Assembly: GCA_022843805.1 (NCBI GenBank)
Contig: JALHMY010000020.1
Span: forward strand, 17,647 to 81,646
Direction of reading: 5' to 3'
From: Fuerstiella sp.
Lineage (GTDB): Bacteria > Planctomycetota > Planctomycetia > Planctomycetales > Planctomycetaceae
DNA length: 64,000 bases
In this document: positions 55,911 to 64,000 of the stretch, piece by piece
Layout: each line of letters begins with the position of its first letter
Position numbering within the stretch: the first letter of the stretch is position 1
Notes under the pieces: generated by a model
What the model saw: only the letters and a program-made list of their open reading frames with translations
What the model was told of the DNA's origin: nothing
Database searches by the model: none
Position numbers and translations under genes: made by a program

Positions 55911-55980
55911 CGAGGCAATTCTCGTTTCTCGCCTTTTTCTGCCCCCTTAATTCAGTTCCAAACAATTCAGGTCAAAACCG

Positions 55981-57327
55981 ATGAATATCTGGCGACTTGT
56001 GTTCCGGGAAATTCGGCACCGCCGACTGAATTTCTTTCTTGGGATGCTCTCCGTTGCAATCGCTGTCGCAAGTGTGATTGCTGCAGACGTACTGCTCAGC
56101 GGTGATCGCGCAGCCACAGCGGAAATTCTGAATCAAAAGCAGGAGACTGTCGAAAAGGCTGTAGCTGCCCGACAGGAAGCTGTGAACAAAGCCGGCGCCG
56201 AACTGCAGGATATCATGCGGAAGACAATGCGCGAGCTGGGCTTTAACATTCTGATTCTCCCGGAGGATCAGGACCTGTCCGAGCTTCATCTGAACGGAAC
56301 ACTGTCAAAGACCATGCCGGAAGAGTATGTCGCGAAGCTGGCAGCGACCAGCATTGTGACGGTCAACCATCTCCTGCCGAGCGTTACCAAACGAATTCAG
56401 TGGCCGGAAAAGGACATGGAGATTATTCTTTTCGGGACTCGGGGCGAGGTTCCGATTATGCATTCATCGGAAAAGAAACCACTCCTTGACGCGGTCGCGC
56501 CGGGAACCATGGTGGTTGGACATCAGATTCACACCAGACTTGGGCTCAAAAAGGGCGATCGGCTGACGCTGCTTGGGCGAGAGTTTACGGTTGCCACCCT
56601 GCATCCCGAACGCGGTTCCAGTGACGATGTCACCGTCTGGATCGACCTCGCACAGGCCCAGGAATTGCTCGGGCTGCAAAACCTGATCCATGCAATTCTG
56701 GCACTCGAATGTGAATGTGCAGGTGATCGCATTACACAGATTCGCAGCGAAATCAGTCGCATTCTTCCGGGAACTCAGATTATTGAGCGATACTCTCAGG
56801 CACTGACAAGAGCGGAGGCTCGCGGCAAAGCCAAAGTGGTTGCCGAAAAGGCGCTGGAAGATGAAAAGGCCGCTGGTGCGATCACACTGAAGGAAGAACA
56901 GGAAGGACGCCGGGCAATTGAAATGCGACATGAGCAATTTGCCGCAGTTCTCGTGCCGCTGGCGATTCTTGCGGCTTCGCTTTGGGTAGCCCTGCTGGCA
57001 TTCGGAAATGCCCGACAGCGCACTTCAGAAATTGGCATCCTGCGGGCCATAGGCCTGCGAGCAGGTCAGATTCAAACTGCGTTTCTGACAAGGGCCGCGT
57101 GTATCGGACTGTTCGGAGCGGTCTGCGGAGCTCTTCCCGGTATCGCTGTCGGCAGAATGCTTTCAACATCATCGATCGAGGGCGGACAGGCGGCGATGCA
57201 AACGGGCAGTTTCACAGTGCTGGTCCTTGTGATGGTGCTGGCTCCGCTGCTGTCCATCGTGGCCAGCTGGCTGCCGGCAATGGCCGTTTCCCGCATGGAC
57301 CCTGCCCTGATTCTGCAGTCCGAATAG
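55981..57327 (+). CDS. ABC transporter permease, MacB/LolC (FtsX) type
   Basis: A 448-residue inner-membrane protein with one N-terminal helix (FFLGMLSVAIAVASVIAADVL), a coiled-coil stretch (about 55-85), a MacB-like periplasmic domain and three C-terminal helices (VPLAILAASLWVALLAFGNA, TRAACIGLFGAVCGALPGIAV, VLVLVMVLAPLLSIVASWL). The cytosolic FtsX signature RQRTSEIGILRAIGLRAGQI is present. It works with the ATPase 95 bases downstream as a mechanotransmission-type transporter or lipoprotein/envelope complex. Cargo unknown. Confidence 0.92.
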   Translation: MNIWRLVFREIRHRRLNFFLGMLSVAIAVASVIAADVLLSGDRAATAEILNQKQETVEKAVAARQEAVNKAGAELQDIMRKTMRELGFNILILPEDQDLSELHLNGTLSKTMPEEYVAKLAATSIVTVNHLLPSVTKRIQWPEKDMEIILFGTRGEVPIMHSSEKKPLLDAVAPGTMVVGHQIHTRLGLKKGDRLTLLGREFTVATLHPERGSSDDVTVWIDLAQAQELLGLQNLIHAILALECECAGDRITQIRSEISRILPGTQIIERYSQALTRAEARGKAKVVAEKALEDEKAAGAITLKEEQEGRRAIEMRHEQFAAVLVPLAILAASLWVALLAFGNARQRTSEIGILRAIGLRAGQIQTAFLTRAACIGLFGAVCGALPGIAVGRMLSTSSIEGGQAAMQTGSFTVLVLVMVLAPLLSIVASWLPAMAVSRMDPALILQSE

Positions 57328-57421
57328 CGGAAACATCGTCACGAATTCAAAGTCAGCGCGTCGGGTACAGAGGTCCCTCCTTCTGCCCTCCACCGCTAAA
57401 GTCACGAAGGTATACCTGATC

Positions 57422-58105
57422 ATGTTGCTGGAACTGGAACGAGTGAACCGAAGTTATGTGGGCACCGCCGGTACAGTCAGGGCCGTGACGGATGTTTCTC
57501 TGCAGGTAGACTCTGGCCAGTTCATTGCAGTCTGTGGCCCCAGCGGATGTGGAAAATCGACATTGATGCTGATGGCGGGTGGACTCCTGAGACCGGACAG
57601 TGGTGAAGTCCGTGTATGCGGCCAGAATCCCTATCACATGTCGCCTGATGCTCGTGCATTGTTTCGGGGTCAGTCAATTGGTTTTGTCTTCCAGCAGTTT
57701 CATCTGGTTCCCTATTTGAGTGTTATAGATAACGTGCTGGCACCTTCTCTGGCCGTGGATCTGCCCGATGCCCATGAGAGAGCCCTTCAGCTTCTGAAAC
57801 GATTTGGCATGCAGCACCGCCTGAATCATGTTCCAGGAGAACTGAGCAGCGGCGAACGACAGCGCACTGCGCTGGCCAGGGCTCTCCTGAACCGTCCGAA
57901 ACTGGTGCTTGCCGACGAACCAACGGGAAATCTGGACCCGGACAACGCCGTCGCGGTACTGGACTTCCTGCAACAGTATTCTGACGAAGGAGGAGCGGTA
58001 CTGCTGGTCACTCACGATGCGGCCGCGGCCGGGCGAGCACATCATATAGTTCGAATGTCAGAAGGAAGGGCTGAGGTTCAGGAATTGCTGACAAGTCCTG
58101 CGTGA
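57422..58105 (+). CDS. ABC transporter ATPase, LolD/MacB type
   Basis: A 227-residue ATPase. Walker A VCGPSGCGKSTLMLMAGG, Q-loop FVFQQFHLVPYLSVIDNV, signature LSSGERQRTAL, Walker B LVLADEPTGNLDPD and switch His in LLVTHDAAAA are all intact. The length is standard for LolD/MacB nucleotide-binding subunits. It pairs with the permease gene upstream. Confidence 0.95.
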   Translation: MLLELERVNRSYVGTAGTVRAVTDVSLQVDSGQFIAVCGPSGCGKSTLMLMAGGLLRPDSGEVRVCGQNPYHMSPDARALFRGQSIGFVFQQFHLVPYLSVIDNVLAPSLAVDLPDAHERALQLLKRFGMQHRLNHVPGELSSGERQRTALARALLNRPKLVLADEPTGNLDPDNAVAVLDFLQQYSDEGGAVLLVTHDAAAAGRAHHIVRMSEGRAEVQELLTSPA

Positions 58106-58442
58106 TCATCGCCGGTTGTCCACTTGTTTCCGGCAGACTGAGACAAAGAAACGGGACGCATCAGCGTTCTTCAGCTTTCCATTGAGATGAATTCCCCGTT
58201 AATCCCGGTTCAGGGTTCGCACGACTCGGTTGAGTACTCAGTTCTCCCGGCTTATGCTGTCGGTTTACGGGATCTCGGCAGTCCCGATCCAGAAATCTTC
58301 CGATTGGATCCGCTCAATGACCCTGCAATCAAAGCAATGGCACGGGCTGGCAAGCTCAGGCCGGGATTGCCGCCAAATGCGACGCACAGCCTGCTTCCGC
58401 GGTTCAGACAAAAACGTGCGGCGGTCAGGTCGGTTGAACATC
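58106..58442. other. inter-operon gap with an uncertain small ORF
   Basis: 337 bases before the binding-protein gene. An ATG at 58187 opens a 111-codon frame whose first about 65 codons look protein-like (AYAVGLRDLGSPDPEIFRLD) and which overlaps the next gene out of phase. I cannot decide whether it is a real small gene or the remains of an N-terminus. Confidence 0.35.
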
Positions 58443-60008
58443 ATGTGGCTGATGCTGCTGGGTGCTGTGTCGCTGGTCATCCTGCTGACAGCGATGCTGA
58501 GGCAGAGTGGTCCAGGAAATGACAAGACTGTCCAGCCATTGAAGGTTTACTGTGCCGCAGGCCTCAGAGGCCCAATGGAGAAGATTGCCGATCAGTACCG
58601 CAGGGAATACGGAGTAGAAATCAATCTGCAGTTTGGCGGCTCAAATTCGCTGCTGAACCAGATTGAAGTCAATAAATTTGACACGGGCGACCTCTTTCTG
58701 GCTGCTGACGGAATCTATACGGAACAGGCCGTCGCGAAGGGGCTGGCGGCAGAAACCATCCCTGTTGCTGCGATGCAGGTCGTGGTGGTGGTTAAAAAGG
58801 GGAACCCGCTGAAGATCACTTCACTGGATGATCTGGTCAGGGAAGAAATCACTGTGTCCGTTCCTGATCCTGATCAGGCCGCTGTGGGAATGGCGGCGAA
58901 AAAGCTTCTGATGGAACTTCCAATTAATGGCACAAATCGCTGGCAGCAGCTGGAACAGCAGGTCACTCGCTCCGGAGTGTTTAAGCCAACAGTGAATGAT
59001 GTGGCGAATGATGTCAAAATTGGAGCAGCAGACGCGGGTGTCATCTGGGACTTTCTGGCAGCGTCTCCCGGTTTTCGCAGTGATCTGGAAATCGTGCCTC
59101 TGCCTGAGCTTCAGGGGGAAGGCAGTCTTGTTCAAATTGCCGTCCTGAAATCCAGCCTGCAACCGACCGCCGCACTGCGATTTGCTCGCTATATGACTGC
59201 CAGCGATCGCGGAATGGCTGAATTTAAGGAAGCCGGTCTCACTCCCGCTGAAAGTGACCAATGGGAAGAACGCCCCTCCATCACGTTCTTTTGCGGAGCC
59301 GTCAATCGCCGGGTTGTGGATCAGCTGATTCGCGAATTCAGTGAGCGTGAGGGAGTTGAAGTCAACACGATTTATGACGGGTGCGGAACGCTGACGGGAC
59401 GAATGAAGACTATCGAAGGTCAGAGAACTGACCTTGGCTTTCCGGATGTGTATATGGCCTGCGATCGATACTATCTGGATAACGTGGCAGACTGGTTTCA
59501 GGAAGCTGCGAATGTCTCGTCGGCCGAAATTGTCATCGTAGTGCCCAAAGGCAGCAACAAGGTAACCGCACTTGCCGATCTGGTCAAACCGGGAATTCGG
59601 GTCGCCATCGGTGAACCTGATCAGTGCACAATTGGTGCTCTCACTCGTCGATTGCTGGTCAACGAAGGACTATACGACAGCCTGAAGAAGAAACAGACAG
59701 ACCCAAATGAAGTCGTGGTGGAAAAACCATCGTCGGCCCTGCTGATTCCTGATGTTCTGTCAGGCCATGCCGACGCAGCCGTGGCTTACATCACAGACAC
59801 GTTATCAAACCGGGAACAGATCGATATCGTACACATTGGCTCTTCGCAGAACATGGCCATACAGCCGCTGAGCATCGCCCGCACCAGTGCTCATAAGGTT
59901 CTGGTGCGACGCCTGTACAATCGGATCACAGGTTCCCCGGAAGCATTTCGCAACGCCGGGTTCGAGTTTAAGTTCGCAACTTCTGTTGAAAAGGCCGCCG
60001 GGCGATGA
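58443..60008 (+). CDS. tandem-duplicated molybdate-type substrate-binding protein
   Basis: A 521-residue periplasmic protein starting at ATG 58443 with a membrane-spanning signal (MLLGAVSLVILLTAML). Two successive ModA/TupA-like domains: the first from about residue 33 (VYCAAGLRGPMEKIADQYRR, EINLQFGGSNSLLNQIE), the second from about 279 (FFCGAVNRRVVDQLIREFSE, VNTIYDGCGTLTGRMK, VPKGSNKVTALADLV). ModA proteins normally have one such domain of about 230 residues. Oxyanion binding (molybdate, tungstate, sulfate) is expected. An alternative TTG start at 58230 would add 71 doubtful residues. ATGA overlap with the permease gene. Confidence 0.88.
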   Translation: MWLMLLGAVSLVILLTAMLRQSGPGNDKTVQPLKVYCAAGLRGPMEKIADQYRREYGVEINLQFGGSNSLLNQIEVNKFDTGDLFLAADGIYTEQAVAKGLAAETIPVAAMQVVVVVKKGNPLKITSLDDLVREEITVSVPDPDQAAVGMAAKKLLMELPINGTNRWQQLEQQVTRSGVFKPTVNDVANDVKIGAADAGVIWDFLAASPGFRSDLEIVPLPELQGEGSLVQIAVLKSSLQPTAALRFARYMTASDRGMAEFKEAGLTPAESDQWEERPSITFFCGAVNRRVVDQLIREFSEREGVEVNTIYDGCGTLTGRMKTIEGQRTDLGFPDVYMACDRYYLDNVADWFQEAANVSSAEIVIVVPKGSNKVTALADLVKPGIRVAIGEPDQCTIGALTRRLLVNEGLYDSLKKKQTDPNEVVVEKPSSALLIPDVLSGHADAAVAYITDTLSNREQIDIVHIGSSQNMAIQPLSIARTSAHKVLVRRLYNRITGSPEAFRNAGFEFKFATSVEKAAGR

Positions 60009-60892
60009 GCAGACCATCCCCGGACGAATCCGGTTATCCAGTCAATGCAGCCAGCATTCGACTGTCGAACGCCGTTTTCTTTATCTCGCTTGGCATTCTG
60101 GCCGGGGCTTACGTACTGTTGATCGTCGGTATGCTGGTGGCCGACACATACTATATGACCAGCCATACAGCCAGTGCGGCTGCTGACGCTGACGCTGACG
60201 CTGGCTGGTACGCAGGACTCGTCCGAGGCCCTCTTGGCAGGGCTCTGGCTGACAGCAAAATCCGATATTCGATCTGGCTGAGCCTCATTACATGTACTTT
60301 GTCGGCTGTACTTTCACTGCTCGTCGCGGTTCCGGCCGGCTATCTGATGTCGCGGCATCGGTTCCCCGGTCGACGGCTGCTGGATGCAGTGCTCGATGTT
60401 CCCATTGTTCTTCCTCCACTGGTCATTGGACTCAGCCTTCTGATTCTGTTTCAGTATCCGCCGCTGAGTTATCTTGCCCGACAGATTGTTTATCAGATTC
60501 CGGCCGTTGTGCTGGCTCAGTTTTCTGTCGCCTGCGCGTTTGCGGTCAGAACCATGAAGGCAACGTTTGATCATATTGATCCCCGGTGCGAGCAGGTTGC
60601 CATTTCTCTTGGATGCAGTCGAGTCCAGGCGTTCGGCTGGGTCGTTCTTCCGGAGGCAGGCCGAGGCATGATGACAGCCTTTACGCTCGCCTGGGCAAGG
60701 TCTCTGGGTGAGTTTGGACCACTGCTGATCTTTGCCGGAGCCACACGCATGAAAACCGAAGTTTTATCCACGTCGGTCTTCCTGGAAATGAATGTGGGAA
60801 ACATTGACATGGCGGTGGCGGTCTCCATGATCATGGTTGTCGCCGCTATGCTTGTACTGATTCTGACCCGGCTGTGTGGAACTCCCGCGTGA
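60005..60892 (+). CDS. modB: molybdate-type ABC permease
   Basis: A 295-residue inner-membrane protein, ModB/CysT type, with about six helices. The EAA loop reads EQVAISLGCSRVQAFGWVVLP and the family block SLGEFGPLLIFAGATRMKTE is present. A short Ala-Asp repeat (ADADADAG, encoded by a GCTGAC tandem repeat at 60181-60203) lies in the first periplasmic loop. Start ATG overlaps the binding-protein stop. The gene symbol reflects family, not proven substrate. Confidence 0.92.
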   Translation: MSRPSPDESGYPVNAASIRLSNAVFFISLGILAGAYVLLIVGMLVADTYYMTSHTASAAADADADAGWYAGLVRGPLGRALADSKIRYSIWLSLITCTLSAVLSLLVAVPAGYLMSRHRFPGRRLLDAVLDVPIVLPPLVIGLSLLILFQYPPLSYLARQIVYQIPAVVLAQFSVACAFAVRTMKATFDHIDPRCEQVAISLGCSRVQAFGWVVLPEAGRGMMTAFTLAWARSLGEFGPLLIFAGATRMKTEVLSTSVFLEMNVGNIDMAVAVSMIMVVAAMLVLILTRLCGTPA

Positions 60893-60961
60893 CCGCCGAG
60901 CCGATCCCTGACCGAACTGAGATTTTATCTTCCTGCCTGCAGGCACACGTCAGACACCTCT

Positions 60962-61609
60962 ATGATTAGTATCGAAAACGTCTGTATTCATGCAGGAAAG
61001 TTTCGACTTGAGAATATCTGCCTCTCAATTCCGTCAGGGCAGTTCGGCGTGCTGATGGGACGCACCGGCTGCGGCAAGACGACCATCCTTGAATCCATTA
61101 TTGGTCTGCGTCGCATTCAAAGCGGTCGAATTCGTCTGTTTGACCAGGATGTGACCGACATGAATCCCGCAGCCCGCGGAGTAGGATATGTGCCTCAGGA
61201 TGGGGCTCTGTTTTCGGGCATGACGGTTCGTGATCATCTGGCTTTTGCCCTGATGATTCGCCGGGCTGGCAGCCGTCAGATTCAGCAGCGAGTGGACGAA
61301 CTGGCCGACCTGCTGGGTATTTCACACCTGCTGAAGCGAACGCCCGCAGGACTTAGCGGAGGTGAACGTCAGCGAGTTGCTCTGGGGCGAGCACTGTCAT
61401 TTCGTCCCCGGGTCCTGTGCCTCGATGAACCGCTCAGCGCTTTGGACGCAGAAACTCGGAGCCAGATGTGCGAACTGCTGAAATCGGTGAGCCGAAAGAC
61501 TCACGTGACAACTCTGCATGTCACGCACAACCCGGAGGAAGCAGAATTGCTGGGCGAATGTCGGTTGCAGTTTGCTGACGGAAAAATTGAATGTCTGACA
61601 AAGGCCTGA
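60962..61609 (+). CDS. modC: ABC ATPase of molybdate-type importer
   Basis: A 215-residue ATPase: Walker A LMGRTGCGKTTILESI, Q-loop VGYVPQDGALFSGMTV, signature LSGGERQRVALGRAL, Walker B VLCLDEPLSALDAE, His-loop LHVTHNPEEAE. It lacks the C-terminal MOP (molybdate-binding) domain of typical ModC, so regulation by ligand is missing or elsewhere. Last gene of the importer operon, 69 bases after modB. Confidence 0.9.
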   Translation: MISIENVCIHAGKFRLENICLSIPSGQFGVLMGRTGCGKTTILESIIGLRRIQSGRIRLFDQDVTDMNPAARGVGYVPQDGALFSGMTVRDHLAFALMIRRAGSRQIQQRVDELADLLGISHLLKRTPAGLSGGERQRVALGRALSFRPRVLCLDEPLSALDAETRSQMCELLKSVSRKTHVTTLHVTHNPEEAELLGECRLQFADGKIECLTKA

Positions 61610-61647
61610 TTCGAACGCAAAACGGGTTTCAGAACTAAGAACCTGGA

Positions 61648-61729
61648 AAACAATAAGTTACCGCCATAGTCGCCTTTCGCTCCGCGAAAGTGCATCCTTT
61701 TGCGGAGCAAAAGGCGACACTTATTGTTT
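61648..61729. repeat. MITE-like palindromic element
   Basis: Outer arms AAACAATAAGT / ACTTATTGTTT (61648-61658 with 61719-61729) enclose an inner palindrome GTCGCCTTTCGCTCCGCGAA to GCGGAGCAAAAGGCGAC (61669-61718). The core matches the element at 19681-19796 in inverted orientation. It follows the importer operon and could also work as a terminator. Confidence 0.8.
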
Positions 61730-61788
61730 GACAGCGCCTAAGAACCTCTGACAAACCTGCGTGCGCCACCGAGGTTTCGTCAGGCGTT

Positions 61789-62793
61789 CTAAATCATTTC
61801 ACGCTGAAAGAGAGCATCCACATCAACCCAGCCCCACAGGTATCGCGTTCCGGCGTCCGGCTGAAACCTGCTCGATCCCATACCCAAAAGGGTCATCGTT
61901 CCAGTCTGCGAATTGAATGCTCGCGGCTGGTAACAGGATCCAAACCCGTCACCCTGACCGGAATCGGCTGTCTTCCAAACCGGTGTGGAAGCATCAATCA
62001 CGATCCCCACATGGCCAAAGTCACTGCCACCGGAAGATTTTCGCAGCACATAGATATCGCCTGGCAGAGGAAACCCGCATCCGTATCGAAACGGATGCCA
62101 GATTGCTCCTCTGGAACCTCGGGCAACTTCGAGTGCTTCGGCATACTCCTTCCACTGAGTCAGGGAGGGTTTTGCTGCAAACTGCTGTCCGTTAACCTTG
62201 ATTCCAACCGTCATGTCGGCAGGTTTGTCACCTCCCACACGTTCAAGCACGTAGCCGGGCAACTCCCCACAGTTGGTTGTTTTGCCCTTGTACACAGGAG
62301 GTTCTTTTCCTGGGTTCTGCTTGCGGTACAGATCCGCAACGGCCTTCTTTAATGCGTCTGACGGAGGGCCGTTCGGAAAGTTGGACTTATCGGCCGGATT
62401 GGATGTCAGTCCCAGTCCCTGAACCACATTCAGAATTTCCTGACGCAGTGCGGTCAGTCCGGGAACTCTCCATTCGATTCTGGCGTTAGAAAAATCCGTG
62501 CTGTTTCCGGATCTCATTTCGCCCCTGCCGCAAACATTGGCCGTATCGTTTGCGAACCAGGGAGCGTTGAACAATTTGATCCCATGCCCGTCACCAAATC
62601 TCGCCGTATCCTGGTTTTCAATGTAGACAACACCTGTGGAAGGTGATCTCCAAAACGTGCCTTTTATGGCCATTCCCGTTCTGTGCCAGTCAGCGGCAGC
62701 AGAGATGATTGCTTCCTGGTTATGGAAATCCAGAAACAGGCGTGCTCGTGTAAATGCCCCGTTACTTCCCCGAACACCGATCTTTAGCAACAT
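61789..62793 (-). CDS. NlpC/P60-like cysteine hydrolase without signal peptide
   Basis: A 334-residue protein from ATG 62793, preceded by an A/G-rich stretch. Residues about 170-290 look like an NlpC/P60 or CHAP-type amidase: Cys175 in TTNCGELPGYVLERVG, His261 in SDFGHVGIVIDAS, and GDIYVLRKS just before it. A possible third residue is Asp267. The N-terminal about 110 residues form a separate unknown domain (MLLKIGVRGSNGAFTRARLF). No signal or transmembrane segment, so it is cytosolic or exported by a dedicated system. Peptidoglycan is a likely substrate (inference). Confidence 0.7.
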   Translation of the reverse strand: MLLKIGVRGSNGAFTRARLFLDFHNQEAIISAAADWHRTGMAIKGTFWRSPSTGVVYIENQDTARFGDGHGIKLFNAPWFANDTANVCGRGEMRSGNSTDFSNARIEWRVPGLTALRQEILNVVQGLGLTSNPADKSNFPNGPPSDALKKAVADLYRKQNPGKEPPVYKGKTTNCGELPGYVLERVGGDKPADMTVGIKVNGQQFAAKPSLTQWKEYAEALEVARGSRGAIWHPFRYGCGFPLPGDIYVLRKSSGGSDFGHVGIVIDASTPVWKTADSGQGDGFGSCYQPRAFNSQTGTMTLLGMGSSRFQPDAGTRYLWGWVDVDALFQREMI

Positions 62794-62909
62794 ACCTTTT
62801 TCTCTAAAAACAGGGACAACAGCTCCAATATCACCCTATTATCCGCAAATCAGGTTTTCGGTTGCGTGAAATCCGGACGAAATCGCAGAACCAGGTTTAT
62901 CTGCGTGTT

Positions 62910-63965
62910 TCATCTTTTACTGAACACCAGGAATTCGGTCGCCTGAAGAATTTGTTCAGTAAATTCCCGCCTTTCGGTATGGCTGGCACTGATGGAGATA
63001 TGGCGGGCCAGCGAGAGAGCCGTCCAGATTTCAAGTTCGGATTCTCGGGCCTGATTCGCCTGCCAGTCCTCAGCCATCTTCGAAGCGAACAGTCGCAGGT
63101 TGCGTGCCACGCTGGAACGACGAATTGACTGTTCCAGGACATGAGCAACAAAATTCCCGACGTCCAGCAGGGATGGTCCACGACAGCACAAATCCAGATC
63201 CAGGATCCACAGCCGACCGTCGTCAACGAGAATCTGGTCGGGGTACAGATCCCTGTGAATACAGCGACTTTCCTGCACTTCAATTCGTTCGGACAGCACG
63301 TGGCATCGATCAAACACTCGGTCGATTCGCAGCCTCAGATCCGGTCGCTTCATACCGGCAGCCACAAGACGGTCTCGAAGAATTGTCAGCTCGTCCGTTA
63401 AAGTGTGACATCGTTCCATCCGAATACTGGCATGATGCAGCTTTCGCACGGCCGCATTCACCCGACTCGCCAGTACATCACTGTTGTCCTCTTCAATGAC
63501 TGAAGTCAGTGCCCGACCGCTGACCATTGGCTGCAGCCACATGTGCAGTTCCGGGATAACGCCCAGAGGCCGGGGCACGCTGATGCCGTCTGCACTTTCG
63601 CTGTCAAATCCCATATCGTGCAGCTGAACCTGAGTATCGCAGCTGCGAACGTCAAGCCCGCGAGCTCGCACCTTTCCCAGAATGGTTCGATATCCGCCGG
63701 GCATGGAATCGTCACAAAGTTCATAAGCAATCAGACAGCGACGTCCCGGCTTATGTCTTAACAGCTTCACAGACTGAACCCTGAATTCTGATCTGCTGAT
63801 ATGGCGCATCGCTTTTGTAATAGCGATACTCATCGCTGCGAGATCAAACGCAGGACCCAGGAATAACAACTTCTCGTCTTTGGAGATCTCCTGCCAGCCA
63901 GTCACTTCCGGCGAAGCTGAGCGAAGTGCGTCAGTGGGTCGATGTGCCCTGTCAATTTTTCGCAC
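62910..63965 (-). CDS. aminoglycoside phosphotransferase (APH)-family kinase
   Basis: At least 351 residues of an APH/choline-kinase-like fold. The catalytic loop is CIHRDLYPDQILVDDGR and the DFG-equivalent is LWILDLDLCCRGPSLLDVGN; the Lys-region precedes as RTILGKVRARG. These kinases phosphorylate small hydroxylated molecules; true resistance is not implied. The GTG at 63965 is the last in-frame start in the window, but the frame stays open to the edge, so the N-terminus may be incomplete. Confidence 0.85.
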   Translation of the reverse strand: MRKIDRAHRPTDALRSASPEVTGWQEISKDEKLLFLGPAFDLAAMSIAITKAMRHISRSEFRVQSVKLLRHKPGRRCLIAYELCDDSMPGGYRTILGKVRARGLDVRSCDTQVQLHDMGFDSESADGISVPRPLGVIPELHMWLQPMVSGRALTSVIEEDNSDVLASRVNAAVRKLHHASIRMERCHTLTDELTILRDRLVAAGMKRPDLRLRIDRVFDRCHVLSERIEVQESRCIHRDLYPDQILVDDGRLWILDLDLCCRGPSLLDVGNFVAHVLEQSIRRSSVARNLRLFASKMAEDWQANQARESELEIWTALSLARHISISASHTERREFTEQILQATEFLVFSKR

Positions 63966-64000
63966 ACTGACGGACCCGGAAAACCGGGACGCCGGATTTG

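Noticed and set aside
62910-63965. Antibiotic-resistance APH gene
   Set aside because: Only the kinase fold is visible; resistance-type APH signatures cannot be claimed and the context is chromosomal.

Overview
The window reads as a chromosomal segment of a member of the Planctomycetota (order Planctomycetales is my inference; the genus is not resolved). The evidence is the density of families typical of that phylum: a CxxCH-containing DUF1549/DUF1553 protein next to a DUF1501 protein, two DUF1559 pseudopilin-like proteins, a C39-like peptidase, a DUF1570 metallopeptidase, a PQQ beta-propeller giant, LRR and PEGA proteins, and a MoxR/DUF58/VWA operon. Coding density is high, genes lie on both strands, and I see no tRNA, rRNA, CRISPR array, complete transposase or prophage. 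Family names are recognised from sequence patterns; no database search was run.

Layout. 0.2-3.4 kb: a secreted-protein cluster (LolA-like protein, C39-like peptidase, a 5'-truncated DUF1573 gene next to a perfect hairpin, DUF1559). 3.4-8 kb: a polytopic membrane protein divergent from a DUF1549-DUF1501 pair. 8-17.7 kb: housekeeping genes (tyrA, purine nucleoside phosphorylase, exonuclease III, ileS) with small or low-complexity proteins between them. 17.7-25 kb: an HDOD/degenerate-GGDEF regulator, an alpha/beta-hydrolase-EEP fusion, an esterase, a parvulin, a PEGA protein and an LRR/coiled-coil protein. 25-31 kb (minus strand): zinc-ribbon membrane protein, hisH, hisA, a PhyH-type dioxygenase and queG, then a DUF1559 gene. 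31.5-35.4 kb: an aminotransferase, a protein that may have a nuclease fold, and a DUF1570 peptidase.

35.4-48.2 kb is one long minus-strand block. It starts with moxR-DUF58-BatA-like VWA-second VWA-DUF4175-like, with overlapping or closely spaced genes. After a 287 bp gap come a secreted SLBB-like one-pass membrane protein and an MreB-like actin-family ATPase joined by a 4-base overlap. That pair is the best candidate in the window for an undescribed envelope or cytoskeletal module.

48.4-50.3 kb is a graveyard: three RHS/YD-repeat fragments, a C-terminal remnant of a group II intron maturase, two degenerate direct repeats of about 170 bp and a 140 bp REPIN-like element with perfect 28 bp inverted ends. 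50.3-54.3 kb encodes a beta-propeller protein with an embedded methyltransferase-like domain. 54.6-58.1 kb is a CxxC secreted protein plus a MacB/LolD-type ABC exporter. 58.4-61.6 kb is a molybdate-type ABC importer whose binding protein is a tandem duplication. The window closes with an NlpC/P60-like cysteine hydrolase lacking a signal peptide and an APH-family kinase that reaches the edge.
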